A stretch of DNA of 64,000 nt from Mycobacterium sp. DL99 (GTDB lineage Bacteria > Actinomycetota > Actinomycetes > Mycobacteriales > Mycobacteriaceae). The stretch lies in assembly GCF_004762045.1 (NCBI RefSeq), contig NZ_SJOM01000007.1, positions 1,393,672-1,457,671 of the forward strand. The letters run 5' to 3'. The position numbers and the translations under genes were made by a program. Shown piece by piece: positions 33,188 through 43,538 of this stretch. Position 1 is the first letter of the stretch. Each line of letters starts with the position of its first letter. The notes under the pieces were generated by a model. It was not told the DNA's origin, did not search any database, and was given only the letters and a program-made list of their open reading frames with translations.

Positions 33188-33718
33188 GTGGCGCATCGCT
33201 ACCTCGCAATGAGGTGTCTGGTCGGCGTCGCAGCCGCAGCGGCGCTGCTGACCGCGTGCGGGTCGACCGACGTACCGCCGGCTCCGGAGTCGGCTCCCGC
33301 CGGCGACGGATTTCACGGCGCGGACTGCAACGGCGTCACCGACGCTGACATCGCCGATGCCGTCGGCTCCTCGATGTTCACCAAGGCTGTGGTCAGCGAT
33401 ACCGGGTGTTTCTGGCAGGAGAACTCGGTCCTGGGCACTTTCGGCGCCGGGATGGGCATCTCCACCTGGTGGTACCGGGGGAGTGACATGGACACCGAGA
33501 GGACGCTGGAGACCCGGGCCGGCCGCACCCTCACCGAACTGTCCATCGACGGCAACCAAGGCTTCCGCGCGGCGGATGCGAATGTCTGCAGTATCTATGT
33601 CGCCAAGGGGCAGGATGTGATCACGTGGTCGATTCAGACGATGAACCCGGCCACGCTGCCTGATCTGTGTCAGGTCACCGAGAAACTCGCCCGGCTCAGT
33701 CAGGGCCGGATGAACTGA
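33188..33718 (+). CDS. DUF3558-like lipoprotein
   Basis: A 176-residue lipoprotein with GTG start, signal CLVGVAAAAALLTACGSTD and lipobox Cys near residue 25. The mature domain has cysteines in GADCNGVT, DTGCFWQE, ANVCSIYV and PDLCQVTEKLA, and the aromatic segment ISTWWYRGSDM. It parallels the preceding gene in length, disulfide pattern and C-terminal DxCQxxxKLL/A motif, so the two are probably ancient duplicates acting together. Confidence 0.8.
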   Translation: MAHRYLAMRCLVGVAAAAALLTACGSTDVPPAPESAPAGDGFHGADCNGVTDADIADAVGSSMFTKAVVSDTGCFWQENSVLGTFGAGMGISTWWYRGSDMDTERTLETRAGRTLTELSIDGNQGFRAADANVCSIYVAKGQDVITWSIQTMNPATLPDLCQVTEKLARLSQGRMN

Positions 33719-33799
33719 TCTGCGCTGTCAGAGGGGCTACAGTTTCACGGCGACCCCAACGGGGGGCGTCAATCACTTCGATTCGAAGGCAGTGCGTAC

Positions 33800-34423
33800 A
33801 TGTCAGCTCGGCCGGAGCCACAGGTGGCCAGTGCCCGACGTTCCCAGTCGCGGCCGGCGCGGACCACCAAGCTCAGCCGCGATGCCATCGTCAACGCCGC
33901 GCTGACGTTCCTGGACCGCGAGGGCTGGGATGCCCTGACCATCAACGCGCTGGCCGGCCAGCTCGGCACCAAGGGCCCGTCGCTCTACAACCACGTGCAG
34001 AGCCTTGACGACCTGCGTCGCACGGTCCGGATGCGCGTGATCGACGACATCATCGAGATGCTCAACACCGTCGGGTCCGGCCGTACCCGTGACGATGCGG
34101 TGGCAGTGATGGCCAGCGCCTACCGCAGCTACGCCCACCACCATCCCGGTCGCTACTCGGCGTTCACCCGAATGCCTTTCGGCGGAGACGATCCCGAGTA
34201 CTCGGCGGCCACCAGGGCCGCTGCCGGCCCGGTCATCGAAGTGCTGACCTCCTATGGGTTGGAGGGCGAGAATGCCTTCTATGCCGCACTGCAGTTTTGG
34301 TCTGCCCTGCACGGCTTCGTCCTGCTGGAAATGACGGGTGTGATGGATGACATCGACACCGATGCGGTGTTCACCGATATGCTGCGACGACTGGCCGCAG
34401 GTATGGGGCAACTGGAGTCGTAG
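33800..34423 (+). CDS. TetR family regulator with WHG-type C-terminal domain
   Basis: A 207-residue TetR regulator, the likely counterpart of Rv0681 immediately upstream of rpsL. The HTH spans about 25-75: AIVNAALTFLDREGWDALTINALAGQLGTKGPSLYNHVQSLDDL. The C-terminal part (YRSYAHHHPGRYSAFTRMPF, then FWSALHGFVLLEMTGVMDD) matches the TetR_C_33/WHG-like group. Its target is not evident; the str operon begins 280 bases downstream on the same strand but has its own promoter candidate. Confidence 0.88.
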   Translation: MSARPEPQVASARRSQSRPARTTKLSRDAIVNAALTFLDREGWDALTINALAGQLGTKGPSLYNHVQSLDDLRRTVRMRVIDDIIEMLNTVGSGRTRDDAVAVMASAYRSYAHHHPGRYSAFTRMPFGGDDPEYSAATRAAAGPVIEVLTSYGLEGENAFYAALQFWSALHGFVLLEMTGVMDDIDTDAVFTDMLRRLAAGMGQLES

Positions 34424-34457
34424 CGTCTGACCTGGGAATAGGTCGTCGTAAGCGGGT

Positions 34458-34487
34458 TTGGTTCGGCGCGGCCAGCCCTGGTATTGT
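34458..34487 (+). promoter_or_regulatory. Candidate promoter of the str operon
   Basis: TTGGTT (34458-34463) and TATTGT (34482-34487) are spaced by 18 bases, about 215 bases before rpsL. The -10 hexamer is identical to the one proposed for rpoB, which suits a highly expressed, growth-rate-controlled operon. Confidence 0.5.
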
Positions 34488-34701
34488 GGTAGATCGTGCC
34501 TGGCCGGAAGGCGCACGCTGCTGAGTGATTCGCAAGCGTGCCCGCACGCCGGGCCAATTTGCATGTCTATCACGCATCGGAATTCCACCGGTGTAGGCAC
34601 GTGCGACACGCCCGGACGCGGGGTACGCGGTCGGGGGATAACAGCAGTACAGAGACTTAGAACAGCAAAAAAGAGCAGAGCAACACAGAGAAAGCCGGTA
34701 C

Positions 34702-35076
34702 ATGCCAACCATCAACCAGCTGGTCCGCAAGGGTCGCCGCGACAAGGTCGCGAAGGTCAAGACCGCGGCCCTCAAGGGCAGCCCGCAGCGCCGTGGCGTG
34801 TGCACCCGCGTCTACACCACCACCCCGAAGAAGCCGAACTCGGCGCTTCGCAAGGTCGCGCGCGTGAAGCTGACCAGCGGCGTTGAGGTCACCGCTTACA
34901 TCCCCGGTGAGGGCCACAACCTGCAGGAGCACTCGATGGTGCTGGTGCGCGGTGGTCGTGTGAAGGACCTCCCCGGTGTCCGTTACAAGATCATCCGCGG
35001 ATCGCTCGACACCCAGGGTGTCAAGAACCGCAAGCAGGCCCGTAGCCGCTACGGCGCCAAGAAGGAGAAGAGCTGA
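34702..35076 (+). CDS. rpsL: 30S ribosomal protein S12
   Basis: A 124-residue S12, a decoding-site protein and streptomycin-resistance locus. Lys43 ([13 protein letters not shown]) and Lys88 ([13 protein letters not shown]) are the sensitive wild-type residues. The ATG follows GAGAAAGCC. The stop codon shares its last base with the rpsG ATG (TGATG), coupling the two. First gene of rpsL-rpsG-fusA-tuf. Confidence 0.97.
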   Translation: MPTINQLVRKGRRDKVAKVKTAALKGSPQRRGVCTRVYTTTPKKPNSALRKVARVKLTSGVEVTAYIPGEGHNLQEHSMVLVRGGRVKDLPGVRYKIIRGSLDTQGVKNRKQARSRYGAKKEKS

Positions 35077-35546
35077 TGCCGCGCAAGGGTCCCGCGCCGA
35101 AGCGTCCGTTGGTCAACGATCCGGTTTACGGGTCGCAGCTGGTCACCCAGCTGGTCAACAAGGTTCTGCTGGACGGCAAGAAGTCACTGGCCGAGCGCAT
35201 TGTCTACGGTGCGCTGGAGCAGGCTCGCGACAAGACCGGTACTGACCCGGTCGTCACCCTCAAGCGTGCGCTCGACAACGTCAAGCCCGCTCTCGAGGTC
35301 CGCAGCCGCCGCGTCGGCGGTGCCACCTACCAGGTGCCGGTCGAGGTTCGCCCCGATCGTTCCACCACCCTGGCCCTGCGCTGGCTGGTCAGCTTCTCCA
35401 AGGCTCGTCGCGAGAAGACCATGATCGAGCGCCTCGCCAACGAGATCCTGGACGCCAGCAACGGCCTGGGTGCCGCTGTGAAGCGTCGTGAGGACACTCA
35501 CAAGATGGCCGAAGCGAACCGGGCTTTCGCGCACTACCGCTGGTGA
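35076..35546 (+). CDS. rpsG: 30S ribosomal protein S7
   Basis: A 156-residue S7, an assembly-initiating protein of the 30S head. It begins [11 protein letters not shown] and contains the family motif [20 protein letters not shown] and the C-terminal NRAFAHYRW. In many bacteria S7 also regulates the str mRNA. It overlaps rpsL by one base; fusA follows after 87 bases that include a hairpin. Confidence 0.97.
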   Translation: MPRKGPAPKRPLVNDPVYGSQLVTQLVNKVLLDGKKSLAERIVYGALEQARDKTGTDPVVTLKRALDNVKPALEVRSRRVGGATYQVPVEVRPDRSTTLALRWLVSFSKARREKTMIERLANEILDASNGLGAAVKRREDTHKMAEANRAFAHYRW

Positions 35547-35555
35547 TACCCGCGC

Positions 35556-35579
35556 CCGGCATCCAGAGTCGGGTGCCGG
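35556..35579 (+). terminator. Hairpin between rpsG and fusA
   Basis: CCGGCATCC pairs with GGGTGCCGG over 9 bp (one T-G wobble) around AGAGTC, ten bases after rpsG. It lacks a T-tract, so an RNA-processing or partial-attenuation role is as likely as termination. Confidence 0.4.
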
Positions 35580-35633
35580 CCGGCGCGCAATCGAACACCT
35601 AATCAAGCAAGCGAAAGAGTTGGGAAGACTTCC

Positions 35634-37736
35634 GTGGCACAGGACGTGCTGACTGACCTGAACAAGGTCCGCAACATCGGCATCATGGCGCACATCGACG
35701 CCGGTAAGACGACGACGACCGAGCGCATCCTCTATTACACCGGCGTCAATTACAAGATCGGTGAAACGCACGACGGTGCCTCCACCACCGACTGGATGGA
35801 GCAGGAGCAGGAGCGTGGTATCACCATCACCTCCGCAGCCGTCACCTGCTTCTGGAACAACAACCAGATCAACATCATCGACACCCCCGGGCACGTCGAC
35901 TTCACCGTTGAGGTGGAGCGCAGCCTGCGTGTGCTCGACGGTGCCGTTGCCGTCTTCGACGGCAAGGAGGGTGTTGAGCCGCAGTCTGAGCAGGTGTGGC
36001 GTCAGGCCGACAAGTACGACGTGCCGCGGATCTGCTTCGTCAACAAGATGGACAAGCTCGGCGCGGACTTCTACTTCACCGTGCAGACCATCAAGGACCG
36101 CCTCGGCGCCAAGCCGTTGGTGATCCAGCTGCCGATCGGTGCCGAGAACGACTTCGAGGGCATCATCGACCTGGTCGAGATGAACGCCAAGGTGTGGCGC
36201 GGAGAGACCAAGCTCGGTGAGAGCTACGAGACCGTCGAGATCCCCGCGGACCTGGCCGACAAGGCCGCCGAGTACCGCAGCGAGCTCATGGATACCGTCG
36301 CCGAGACCGACGAGGCGCTTCTGGAGAAGTACCTCGGCGGCGAAGAGCTGACGATCGATGAGATCAAGGGCGCGATCCGCAAGCTGACCGTGAACAGCGA
36401 GCTGTACCCGGTGCTGTGTGGCAGCGCGTTCAAGAACAAGGGTGTGCAGCCGATGCTGGACGCCGTGATCGACTACCTCCCCTCGCCGCTGGATGTCGAG
36501 TCCGTCAAGGGCCACGTCCCCGGCAAGGAGGACGAAGAGGTTCTGCGCAAGCCGTCGGTCGACGAGCCGTTCGCCGCGCTGGCATTCAAGATCGCCGTGC
36601 ACCCCTTCTTCGGCAAGCTCACCTACGTCCGCGTGTACTCGGGCAAGGTCGAGTCCGGTGCGCAGGTCATCAACGCCACCAAGGGCAAGAAGGAGCGTCT
36701 GGGCAAGCTGTTCCAGATGCACGCCAACAAGGAGAACCCGGTCGAGTCGGCGTCCGCCGGTCACATCTACGCCGTGATCGGTCTGAAGGACACCACCACC
36801 GGCGATACCCTGTGCGATCCGAACCAGCAGGTCGTGCTGGAGTCGATGACCTTCCCCGATCCGGTGATCGAGGTGGCCATCGAGCCCAAGACCAAGAGTG
36901 ACCAGGAGAAGCTGGGCACCGCGATCCAGAAGCTCGCCGAAGAGGATCCGACCTTCAAGGTGCACCTGGACCAGGAGACCGGCCAGACCGTCATCGGCGG
37001 TATGGGCGAGCTGCACCTGGACATCCTGGTGGACCGCATGCGTCGCGAGTTCAAGGTTGAGGCCAATGTCGGTAAGCCCCAGGTGGCCTACCGCGAGACC
37101 ATCCGCCGCAAGGTGGAGAAGGTCGAGTTCACCCACAAGAAGCAGACGGGTGGATCCGGCCAGTTCGCGAAGGTGCTCATCGACCTCGAGCCGTTCAGCG
37201 GCGAGGACGGTGCCACCTACGAGTTCGAGAACAAGGTCACCGGTGGCCGCATCCCGCGTGAGTACATCCCTTCGGTGGATGCCGGTGCGCAGGACGCCAT
37301 GCAGTACGGCGTGTTGGCCGGCTACCCGCTGGTGAACGTCAAGGTGACGCTGCTCGACGGCGCCTACCACGAGGTCGACTCCTCGGAAATGGCGTTCAAG
37401 GTGGCGGGTTCGCAGGTGCTGAAGAAGGCCGCGCAGGCGGCTCAGCCGGTCATCCTGGAGCCCATCATGGCTGTCGAGGTCATCACACCCGAGGACTACA
37501 TGGGTGAAGTGATCGGCGACTTGAACTCCCGCCGTGGTCAGATCCAGGCCATGGAGGAGCGCAGCGGTGCGCGTGTCGTCAAGGCGCAGGTGCCGCTGTC
37601 GGAGATGTTCGGCTACGTCGGCGACCTTCGGTCGAAGACCCAGGGCCGGGCGAACTACTCCATGGTGTTCGACTCGTACGCCGAAGTTCCGGCGAACGTG
37701 TCGAAGGAGATCATCGCGAAGGCGACGGGTCAGTAA
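35634..37736 (+). CDS. fusA: Elongation factor G
   Basis: A 700-residue EF-G, the translocation GTPase. The G motifs are [13 protein letters not shown] (G1), [10 protein letters not shown] (switch I/G2), IDTPGHVD (G3) and NKMDKLG (G4). Domains II-V follow in order, including [14 protein letters not shown] in domain III and [15 protein letters not shown] in domain IV. The GTG at 35634 is preceded by GTTGGGAAGAC. It corresponds to fusA1 (Rv0684), not the divergent fusA2. Confidence 0.97.
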   Translation: MAQDVLTDLNKVRNIGIMAHIDAGKTTTTERILYYTGVNYKIGETHDGASTTDWMEQEQERGITITSAAVTCFWNNNQINIIDTPGHVDFTVEVERSLRVLDGAVAVFDGKEGVEPQSEQVWRQADKYDVPRICFVNKMDKLGADFYFTVQTIKDRLGAKPLVIQLPIGAENDFEGIIDLVEMNAKVWRGETKLGESYETVEIPADLADKAAEYRSELMDTVAETDEALLEKYLGGEELTIDEIKGAIRKLTVNSELYPVLCGSAFKNKGVQPMLDAVIDYLPSPLDVESVKGHVPGKEDEEVLRKPSVDEPFAALAFKIAVHPFFGKLTYVRVYSGKVESGAQVINATKGKKERLGKLFQMHANKENPVESASAGHIYAVIGLKDTTTGDTLCDPNQQVVLESMTFPDPVIEVAIEPKTKSDQEKLGTAIQKLAEEDPTFKVHLDQETGQTVIGGMGELHLDILVDRMRREFKVEANVGKPQVAYRETIRRKVEKVEFTHKKQTGGSGQFAKVLIDLEPFSGEDGATYEFENKVTGGRIPREYIPSVDAGAQDAMQYGVLAGYPLVNVKVTLLDGAYHEVDSSEMAFKVAGSQVLKKAAQAAQPVILEPIMAVEVITPEDYMGEVIGDLNSRRGQIQAMEERSGARVVKAQVPLSEMFGYVGDLRSKTQGRANYSMVFDSYAEVPANVSKEIIAKATGQ

Positions 37737-37824
37737 GCTCGTCGCGGCAACTGTCGCGGCTCACAACTGAACACATCAACATTGCTTTAAGTAAAAGCAC
37801 CAACAAGTCCAGGAGGACACCACA

Positions 37825-39015
37825 GTGGCGAAGGCGAAGTTCGAGCGGACGAAGCCGCACGTCAACATCGGGACCATCGGTCACGTTGACCACGGCAAGA
37901 CGACGCTTACTGCAGCAATCACCAAGGTTCTGCACGACAAGTACCCCGAGTTGAACGAGTCGCGCGCATTCGACCAGATCGACAATGCGCCGGAAGAGCG
38001 TCAGCGCGGCATCACGATCAACATCTCCCATGTGGAGTACCAGACCGAGAAGCGGCACTACGCCCACGTGGACGCCCCCGGTCACGCCGACTACATCAAG
38101 AACATGATCACCGGTGCCGCCCAGATGGACGGCGCGATCCTGGTGGTCGCCGCGACCGACGGCCCGATGCCGCAGACCCGCGAGCACGTGCTGCTGGCCC
38201 GCCAGGTGGGTGTGCCCTACATCCTGGTGGCCCTGAACAAGTCGGACGCCGTGGACGACGAGGAGCTCATCGAGCTCGTCGAGATGGAGGTCCGCGAACT
38301 GCTGGCCGCCCAGGACTTCGACGAGGACGCCCCGGTCATCCGGGTCTCCGCGCTGAAGGCGCTGGAGGGCGACCCGAAGTGGGTCAAGTCGGTTGAGGAC
38401 CTGATGGACGCGGTCGACGAGTCGATCCCGGATCCGGTTCGCGAGACCGACAAGCCGTTCCTGATGCCCGTTGAGGACGTCTTCACCATCACCGGTCGTG
38501 GCACCGTGGTGACCGGTCGCGTCGAGCGTGGCGTGATCAACGTCAACGAAGAGGTCGAGATCGTCGGCATCCGCCCGACCACGACCAAGACCACCGTCAC
38601 CGGTGTGGAAATGTTCCGCAAGCTGCTCGACCAGGGCCAGGCCGGCGACAACGTCGGTCTGCTGGTTCGTGGCATCAAGCGCGAGGACGTCGAGCGTGGC
38701 CAGGTTGTGGTCAAGCCCGGCACCACCACCCCGCACACCGAGTTCGAGGGCAGCGTCTACATCCTGTCCAAGGACGAGGGCGGCCGCCACACGCCGTTCT
38801 TCAACAACTACCGCCCGCAGTTCTACTTCCGTACCACGGACGTGACCGGCGTGGTTACCCTGCCCGAGGGCACCGAGATGGTGATGCCCGGTGACAACAC
38901 CGACATCTCCGTCGTGCTGATCCAGCCGGTCGCCATGGACGAGGGTCTGCGTTTCGCCATCCGTGAGGGCGGTCGTACCGTCGGCGCGGGTCGCGTTACC
39001 AAGATCATCAAGTGA
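37825..39015 (+). CDS. tuf: Elongation factor Tu
   Basis: A 396-residue EF-Tu delivering aminoacyl-tRNA to the ribosome. Motifs: [10 protein letters not shown] (G1), [12 protein letters not shown] (switch I), [12 protein letters not shown] (G3) and NKSDAVDD (G4). The three-domain length is normal. The GTG at 37825 follows a strong AGGAGGACACC site. It ends the str operon and is followed by a strong terminator. Confidence 0.97.
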   Translation: MAKAKFERTKPHVNIGTIGHVDHGKTTLTAAITKVLHDKYPELNESRAFDQIDNAPEERQRGITINISHVEYQTEKRHYAHVDAPGHADYIKNMITGAAQMDGAILVVAATDGPMPQTREHVLLARQVGVPYILVALNKSDAVDDEELIELVEMEVRELLAAQDFDEDAPVIRVSALKALEGDPKWVKSVEDLMDAVDESIPDPVRETDKPFLMPVEDVFTITGRGTVVTGRVERGVINVNEEVEIVGIRPTTTKTTVTGVEMFRKLLDQGQAGDNVGLLVRGIKREDVERGQVVVKPGTTTPHTEFEGSVYILSKDEGGRHTPFFNNYRPQFYFRTTDVTGVVTLPEGTEMVMPGDNTDISVVLIQPVAMDEGLRFAIREGGRTVGAGRVTKIIK

Positions 39016-39031
39016 TCTGACTTAGCACGCG

Positions 39032-39070
39032 AAAGCGGCGCTCACCTTCGGGTGAGCGCCGCTTTTGTTT
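39032..39070 (+). terminator. Terminator of the str operon
   Basis: A perfect 15-bp stem (39032-39046 with 39051-39065) closed by a TTCG tetraloop and followed by TGTTTT, a textbook intrinsic terminator after tuf. Confidence 0.92.
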
Positions 39071-39163
39071 TCCCGGCGTGTTCTTGCTGGGTCTGGTGTA
39101 ACGCCTGTGGTAGCTGAGACGATCTTTATTGCATAGGCGAGCTACGGGGTTGGGGGCACGAAC

Positions 39164-40009
39164 ATGAGACAACTGCGACGGATATGGGCGCTGGCTTCAG
39201 CAGCAGTACTTGCCGCCACGGCGGTCGGATTTGCGGCGGGAGCGGCGCAGGCCAGTCCTGGATGTCCGGACCTGCACTGGATCGGTGTCGCGGGCTCGGG
39301 TGAACGTGACGACCCGACGGTCGACGCCGGCATGGGCCGGGTGGTGTACAACTCCCTGCGGGATCTGTCTCAGTGGGTGCAGCAGGACGGCCGGACCATG
39401 ACCGCCGAAGCGGTGGTCTACCCCGCGGCGCCGGTACCCGCCGACGGGGATCTGCTGGGCTGGGGTGGATTCATGAGCAGTGTCGACACCGGGGTGGCGG
39501 CGCTGGGCAACCAGTACGCGGCGTTCACCCAGCAGTGCCCGTCCAGCCAGGTCGTTCTCGCCGGCTACTCGCAGGGTGCGATGGTGGTTCACCGCAATCT
39601 GGCCGCGTTGTCGGCCAGCCCGAATCTGGCCGGCGCGCTGTTGGTCGCCGACGGTGACCGGTTGCCTGCCGACACCACCGTCAACCTGGGCACGGCCACG
39701 GGATTGTCCGGAGCCGGTAAGGGCGTTGCGCAGGACTGGCCGATCCTGGCTCACGCCCCGGCCGTGCTGCCCGCGTCGGTCGGCAGTCGCACGATCAGCG
39801 TGTGCGATCGTGGCGACGCGGTCTGCGACTACGACGAGGATGCCGAACAGGTGACCGCCACGGCGATCGCCGTGCACACCAGTTACGCCCGGTCGGCCGG
39901 CGGGGGATACCGGTGGACCTGGCCGCTGTACCGGATGCTGGGCCCGTCGCCGATGCAGCAGCAGGTGGGGCCGACGGGTGGCGCGGCGGGTGGAGTCGTT
40001 CACTCCTGA
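39164..40009 (+). CDS. Secreted cutinase family esterase
   Basis: A 281-residue cutinase-like serine esterase. The signal peptide (IWALASAAVLAATAVGFAAGAAQA) is followed by CPDLHWIGVAGSGE, which carries the oxyanion-type G-S-G-E of this family. The nucleophile is Ser136 in LAGYSQGAMV. The catalytic Asp lies in CDRGDAVCDYD and the His in AVHTSYA, with cysteines placed for the usual disulfides. Mycobacterial relatives (Culp proteins) hydrolyse lipid or polyester esters at the cell surface. The C-terminal Pro/Gly-rich tail is longer than in minimal cutinases. Confidence 0.87.
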   Translation: MRQLRRIWALASAAVLAATAVGFAAGAAQASPGCPDLHWIGVAGSGERDDPTVDAGMGRVVYNSLRDLSQWVQQDGRTMTAEAVVYPAAPVPADGDLLGWGGFMSSVDTGVAALGNQYAAFTQQCPSSQVVLAGYSQGAMVVHRNLAALSASPNLAGALLVADGDRLPADTTVNLGTATGLSGAGKGVAQDWPILAHAPAVLPASVGSRTISVCDRGDAVCDYDEDAEQVTATAIAVHTSYARSAGGGYRWTWPLYRMLGPSPMQQQVGPTGGAAGGVVHS

Positions 40010-40065
40010 TCTGCGCGGTCCCGGGCGTTAATCTGATGGCGCCCGACCGACGACAGGAGCCTGTG

Positions 40066-40911
40066 ATGTCCACATTCTGGCGGTACGTGCGCATTCAGGC
40101 CTTCGTGCTGCTGTGTGGCATCGTCGGTCCGATCTTCCTCACCATCTACTTCGTCAGCGGCGGTGATCCGATGATGAAGTGGATGTTCTGGGTGGGTCTG
40201 TTGATCACCGCGATCGATGTTCTGATCGCGCTGGGGCTCACCGCAGCCGGGACGAAATCGGCGGCGCAGAACCAGAAGCTCGAACAGGTCGGGGTGCTGG
40301 CGCTGGCCCAGGTCACCGGCATTCAGGAGACCAACACCCGCATCAACGAGCAGCCGCTGGTGAAGCTGGATCTGCAGATCTCGGGACCTGGCCTTGCGCC
40401 GTTCGCCAGTCAGGACCGCGTGCTGGCCTCGGTGTCGCGGCTGCCGATGATCACCAACCGCAAGCTGGTCGCCTTGGTTGACCCGACCACCAACGAATAC
40501 CGGATCGATTGGGAGAGAAGCAGTCTGGTCAGCGGTCTGATGCCGGCGACGTTCACCATCGCCGAGGAGAACAAGACCTACGACCTGACCGGCCAGTCCG
40601 GCCCGCTGATGGAGATCTTGCAGATCCTCAAGGCGCACGGCATCGGTATCAACAACATGGTCGACCTACGGGTGAATCCCGCGGCCCGCGAACAGGTCCA
40701 GGCGGTTGTGCGGCGAGCCGCTGCGCAGCGGGCGGCGCCGTCCCCGTCGGTGGTGACTCCGGAACCGGGTACGCCGTCCGCGCCATTCATCGCACCGCCC
40801 GCGCCGTCGACCGCCCAACGTCTTCAGGAACTGGAAACGTTGCGTGCGACGGGCGCTATCAGCGAAGACGAGTACACCTCGAAGCGACAACAGATCATCG
40901 CCGATCTTTGA
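40066..40911 (+). CDS. Membrane protein with C-terminal SHOCT domain
   Basis: A 281-residue protein with two N-terminal TM helices ([20 protein letters not shown] and [20 protein letters not shown], residues about 10-65), a soluble middle part and a C-terminal short SHOCT-type helix pair ([32 protein letters not shown]). SHOCT segments mediate oligomer formation in many actinobacterial proteins. Between them lies a Pro/Ala-rich linker (about 220-250). The middle part ([14 protein letters not shown]) resembles domains that monitor envelope state, but no function is known. The ATG at 40066 has CAGGAGCC upstream. Confidence 0.72.
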   Translation: MSTFWRYVRIQAFVLLCGIVGPIFLTIYFVSGGDPMMKWMFWVGLLITAIDVLIALGLTAAGTKSAAQNQKLEQVGVLALAQVTGIQETNTRINEQPLVKLDLQISGPGLAPFASQDRVLASVSRLPMITNRKLVALVDPTTNEYRIDWERSSLVSGLMPATFTIAEENKTYDLTGQSGPLMEILQILKAHGIGINNMVDLRVNPAAREQVQAVVRRAAAQRAAPSPSVVTPEPGTPSAPFIAPPAPSTAQRLQELETLRATGAISEDEYTSKRQQIIADL

Positions 40912-41034
40912 TCTGGGCCGCGGCCGAGGTGGCGGGCACGGTATGACCTGTCCGATCATCCGAGATCCCGTTCAGTGGTAGGAGTCCAGGAACACGTTCT
41001 ACTTCTGCTGTTAGCCTGTGGCCAGACTCACTGA

Positions 41035-41901
<867 letters not shown>

Positions 41902-41912
41902 AACCCCGGCGG

Positions 41913-42100
41913 CTACCGGACCCAGAACAACAGGTCACGTCCACCGGCGTTGTACACCACGCCGTCCGGTGGTGGTCCCACGACATCGAAGTAGAGCTTG
42001 CCGGAAGACTGCCCCCTTTGGGCGAGCATGGCGGGTTGATGCCCTGCGGGGTGGGGATGGCGAGCATCTGGTGGGTCGACGTTGCGGCGCAGTCAGATTG
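41913..42100 (-). pseudogene. C-terminal remnant of an MPT63/DUF1942 secreted protein, frameshifted
   Basis: On the minus strand, 42029 to the stop at 41913-41915 encodes LAQRGQSSGKLYFDVVGP, then DGVVYNAGGRDLLFWVR, which matches the end of MPT63-type proteins (QSTGKIYFDVTGPSP and NNGMEDLLIW in MPT63, from memory). Just upstream, TPQGINP at 42052-42032 lies in a different frame, so a frameshift falls near 42030. Further upstream no MPT63-like start or signal peptide is found. The remnant marks the edge of the conserved Rv0687-like region. Confidence 0.7.
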
Positions 42101-42297
42101 AGGCCCTAGGCTGTGTCGTCGCTGACGAGGTTGAGATGCGTTGCCTCGGGGATCCGGACTGGCGGGCGGGTTAGGCGTTATCGGTATTGCGTGTGCTTCG
42201 AGAAAACGTCAGAAGCCTCGATCAACGGTGTTGTGCCGCGATGGGAATCGTATCGAGGCGTGGGGCCCGCCGGCGTTTACGGTCGAGGCAGCCCGTG
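42101..42297. other. Junction region before the paa operon, with inverted repeat
   Basis: This is a 197-base junction between the MPT63-like remnant and the last paa gene. It contains the 8-bp inverted repeat GCCTCGAT (42215-42222) and ATCGAGGC (42252-42259) with a 29-base spacer. On the minus strand a short fragment ends in THLNLVSDDTA at a stop near 42112; I do not recognise it. No gene is supported. Confidence 0.4.
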
Positions 42298-43104
42298 TCA
42301 ACCGCCGGTGAAAGTCGGCTTCTGCTTAGACAGGAATGCCGTAACGGCTGCATTGTGATCTTTGGATGCGCCGGCCCGCGCCTGTGCTGCGGCCTCTTCG
42401 GTGAGTGTTTCTTCGAGGGTGCGGGGGTATGAAGTTGCGAGAAGTCGCTTGGTTTCGGCGTAGGCCCGAGTCGGCCCGGCAGCGAGTCGGCCGGCTAGCG
42501 CGTTTGCCTCTTCGACGGCGTTGCCTGGTTCGACGAGACGGCTGACCAAACCCATGCGGTCCGCCTGCTCGCCGGTGAAAGGTTCGGCGAGCAGGATCAG
42601 CTCTTTGGCGCGCGCTTCGCCTAGTACACGGGGGAGCGAGTGTGCCAGGCCGGAGTCGCAGGTGAGGCCGATGGAGCTGAAGGCGGTGGATAGGTTGGCG
42701 TTGTGGGCCACGACTCGTAGGTCGCAGGCCAGGGCGAATCCCAGGCCCGCTCCTACGCAGACGCCTTCGATGGCCGCGATGACTGGCTTCGGCATCTGCG
42801 CCAGTGCGAGCACAATTGGTGAGTAGTGCTCTTCTACGGTGTCGAATGCGTGGGCAGGCCGGTCGGTCAGCACGGTCGCATGTTCGGCGAGATCTTGGCC
42901 TGCGCAGAAATGCCCGCCTGCGCCTGTGAGGACGACTGCTCGCACTGTGCGGTCACCGGCGAGGCGGTCGAGTTCGTCGCGAAGGGCTGTTTTGACGGTG
43001 TGGTTGAGGGCGTTTCGTCGTTGGGGCCGATTGATTGTGACGGTGGCTACCGAGTCTTGTTGGGTGGTCAGAACCGGTGCGTCGTTGTTGTTCAGCGGTG
43101 TCAT
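42298..43104 (-). CDS. paaG: 1,2-epoxyphenylacetyl-CoA isomerase-type crotonase (PaaG)
   Basis: A 268-residue crotonase-fold protein, last of the ten-gene paa operon. It has GGHFCAGQDLAEHA (oxyanion loop) and GVCVGAGLGFALACDLR, with no Glu at the first hydratase position. At the second position the Asp of IGLTCDSGLAHSLPRV corresponds to the catalytic Asp of PaaG (PDCGGTW in E. coli). PaaG isomerises the ring-1,2-epoxide to the oxepin and later shifts a double bond. The ATG at 43104 overlaps the paaI stop (ATGA). Confidence 0.87.
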   Translation of the reverse strand: MTPLNNNDAPVLTTQQDSVATVTINRPQRRNALNHTVKTALRDELDRLAGDRTVRAVVLTGAGGHFCAGQDLAEHATVLTDRPAHAFDTVEEHYSPIVLALAQMPKPVIAAIEGVCVGAGLGFALACDLRVVAHNANLSTAFSSIGLTCDSGLAHSLPRVLGEARAKELILLAEPFTGEQADRMGLVSRLVEPGNAVEEANALAGRLAAGPTRAYAETKRLLATSYPRTLEETLTEEAAAQARAGASKDHNAAVTAFLSKQKPTFTGG

Positions 43105-43538
43105 CTCTGCTCCTGGATGATGGGGCGGCGAAGTGATCGGCTGCGTCCTCGGAACTCGGCGATCACGGTGTCGGTGTTTCGGACGGTCACGTCGTAGACG
43201 CCGGAGCGGCCTCGCAGCGCGATCTGTCGGGCTTCGGCGACAAGGGTGTCGCCGAGCCGACCTGACTCGAGGAAGTTGATGTCGAATCCTGCTGCTACGG
43301 TGACGATTCCGTAGCTGTTGCACGCCAAGGCGAACGCGCTGTCTGCCAGGCTGGCGATCAGGCCGCCGTGGCACAGGTCCCAGCCGTTGACCATATCGTC
43401 GCGAACCTTCATCGACACCTGGGCGGAGCCGGGTGCCACCTTGTCTATGACCATGCCCAGTGCCTTGCTGGCGTGGTCTTTGGACCACATGATCTCGGCG
43501 CTGCGCGAAGCGAGCTCCTGGGCGTCAGGGGTCACCAT
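43101..43538 (-). CDS. paaI: Hydroxyphenylacetyl-CoA thioesterase PaaI
   Basis: A 145-residue hotdog-fold thioesterase. The active-site segment is DMVNGWDLCHGGLIASLADSAFALACNS, with the conserved H-G-G turn and catalytic Asp, residues about 48-75. PaaI releases CoA from dead-end hydroxylated phenylacetyl-CoA products and so protects the CoA pool. It overlaps paaH by seven bases and paaG by four. The length is typical. Confidence 0.92.
   Translation of the reverse strand: MVTPDAQELASRSAEIMWSKDHASKALGMVIDKVAPGSAQVSMKVRDDMVNGWDLCHGGLIASLADSAFALACNSYGIVTVAAGFDINFLESGRLGDTLVAEARQIALRGRSGVYDVTVRNTDTVIAEFRGRSRSLRRPIIQEQR

Noticed and set aside
34702..35076. Possible streptomycin-resistance substitution in rpsL
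   Set aside because: Lys43 and Lys88 are both wild type.
35184..37370. Long minus-strand frame opposite rpsG-fusA
   Set aside because: Antisense shadow of highly biased genes, with Leu/Asp/Val/His-rich composition typical of such shadows.
42215..42259. Dyad as an insertion-sequence end
   Set aside because: No transposase or target duplication is seen; only an 8-bp repeat, so it is reported just as junction structure.
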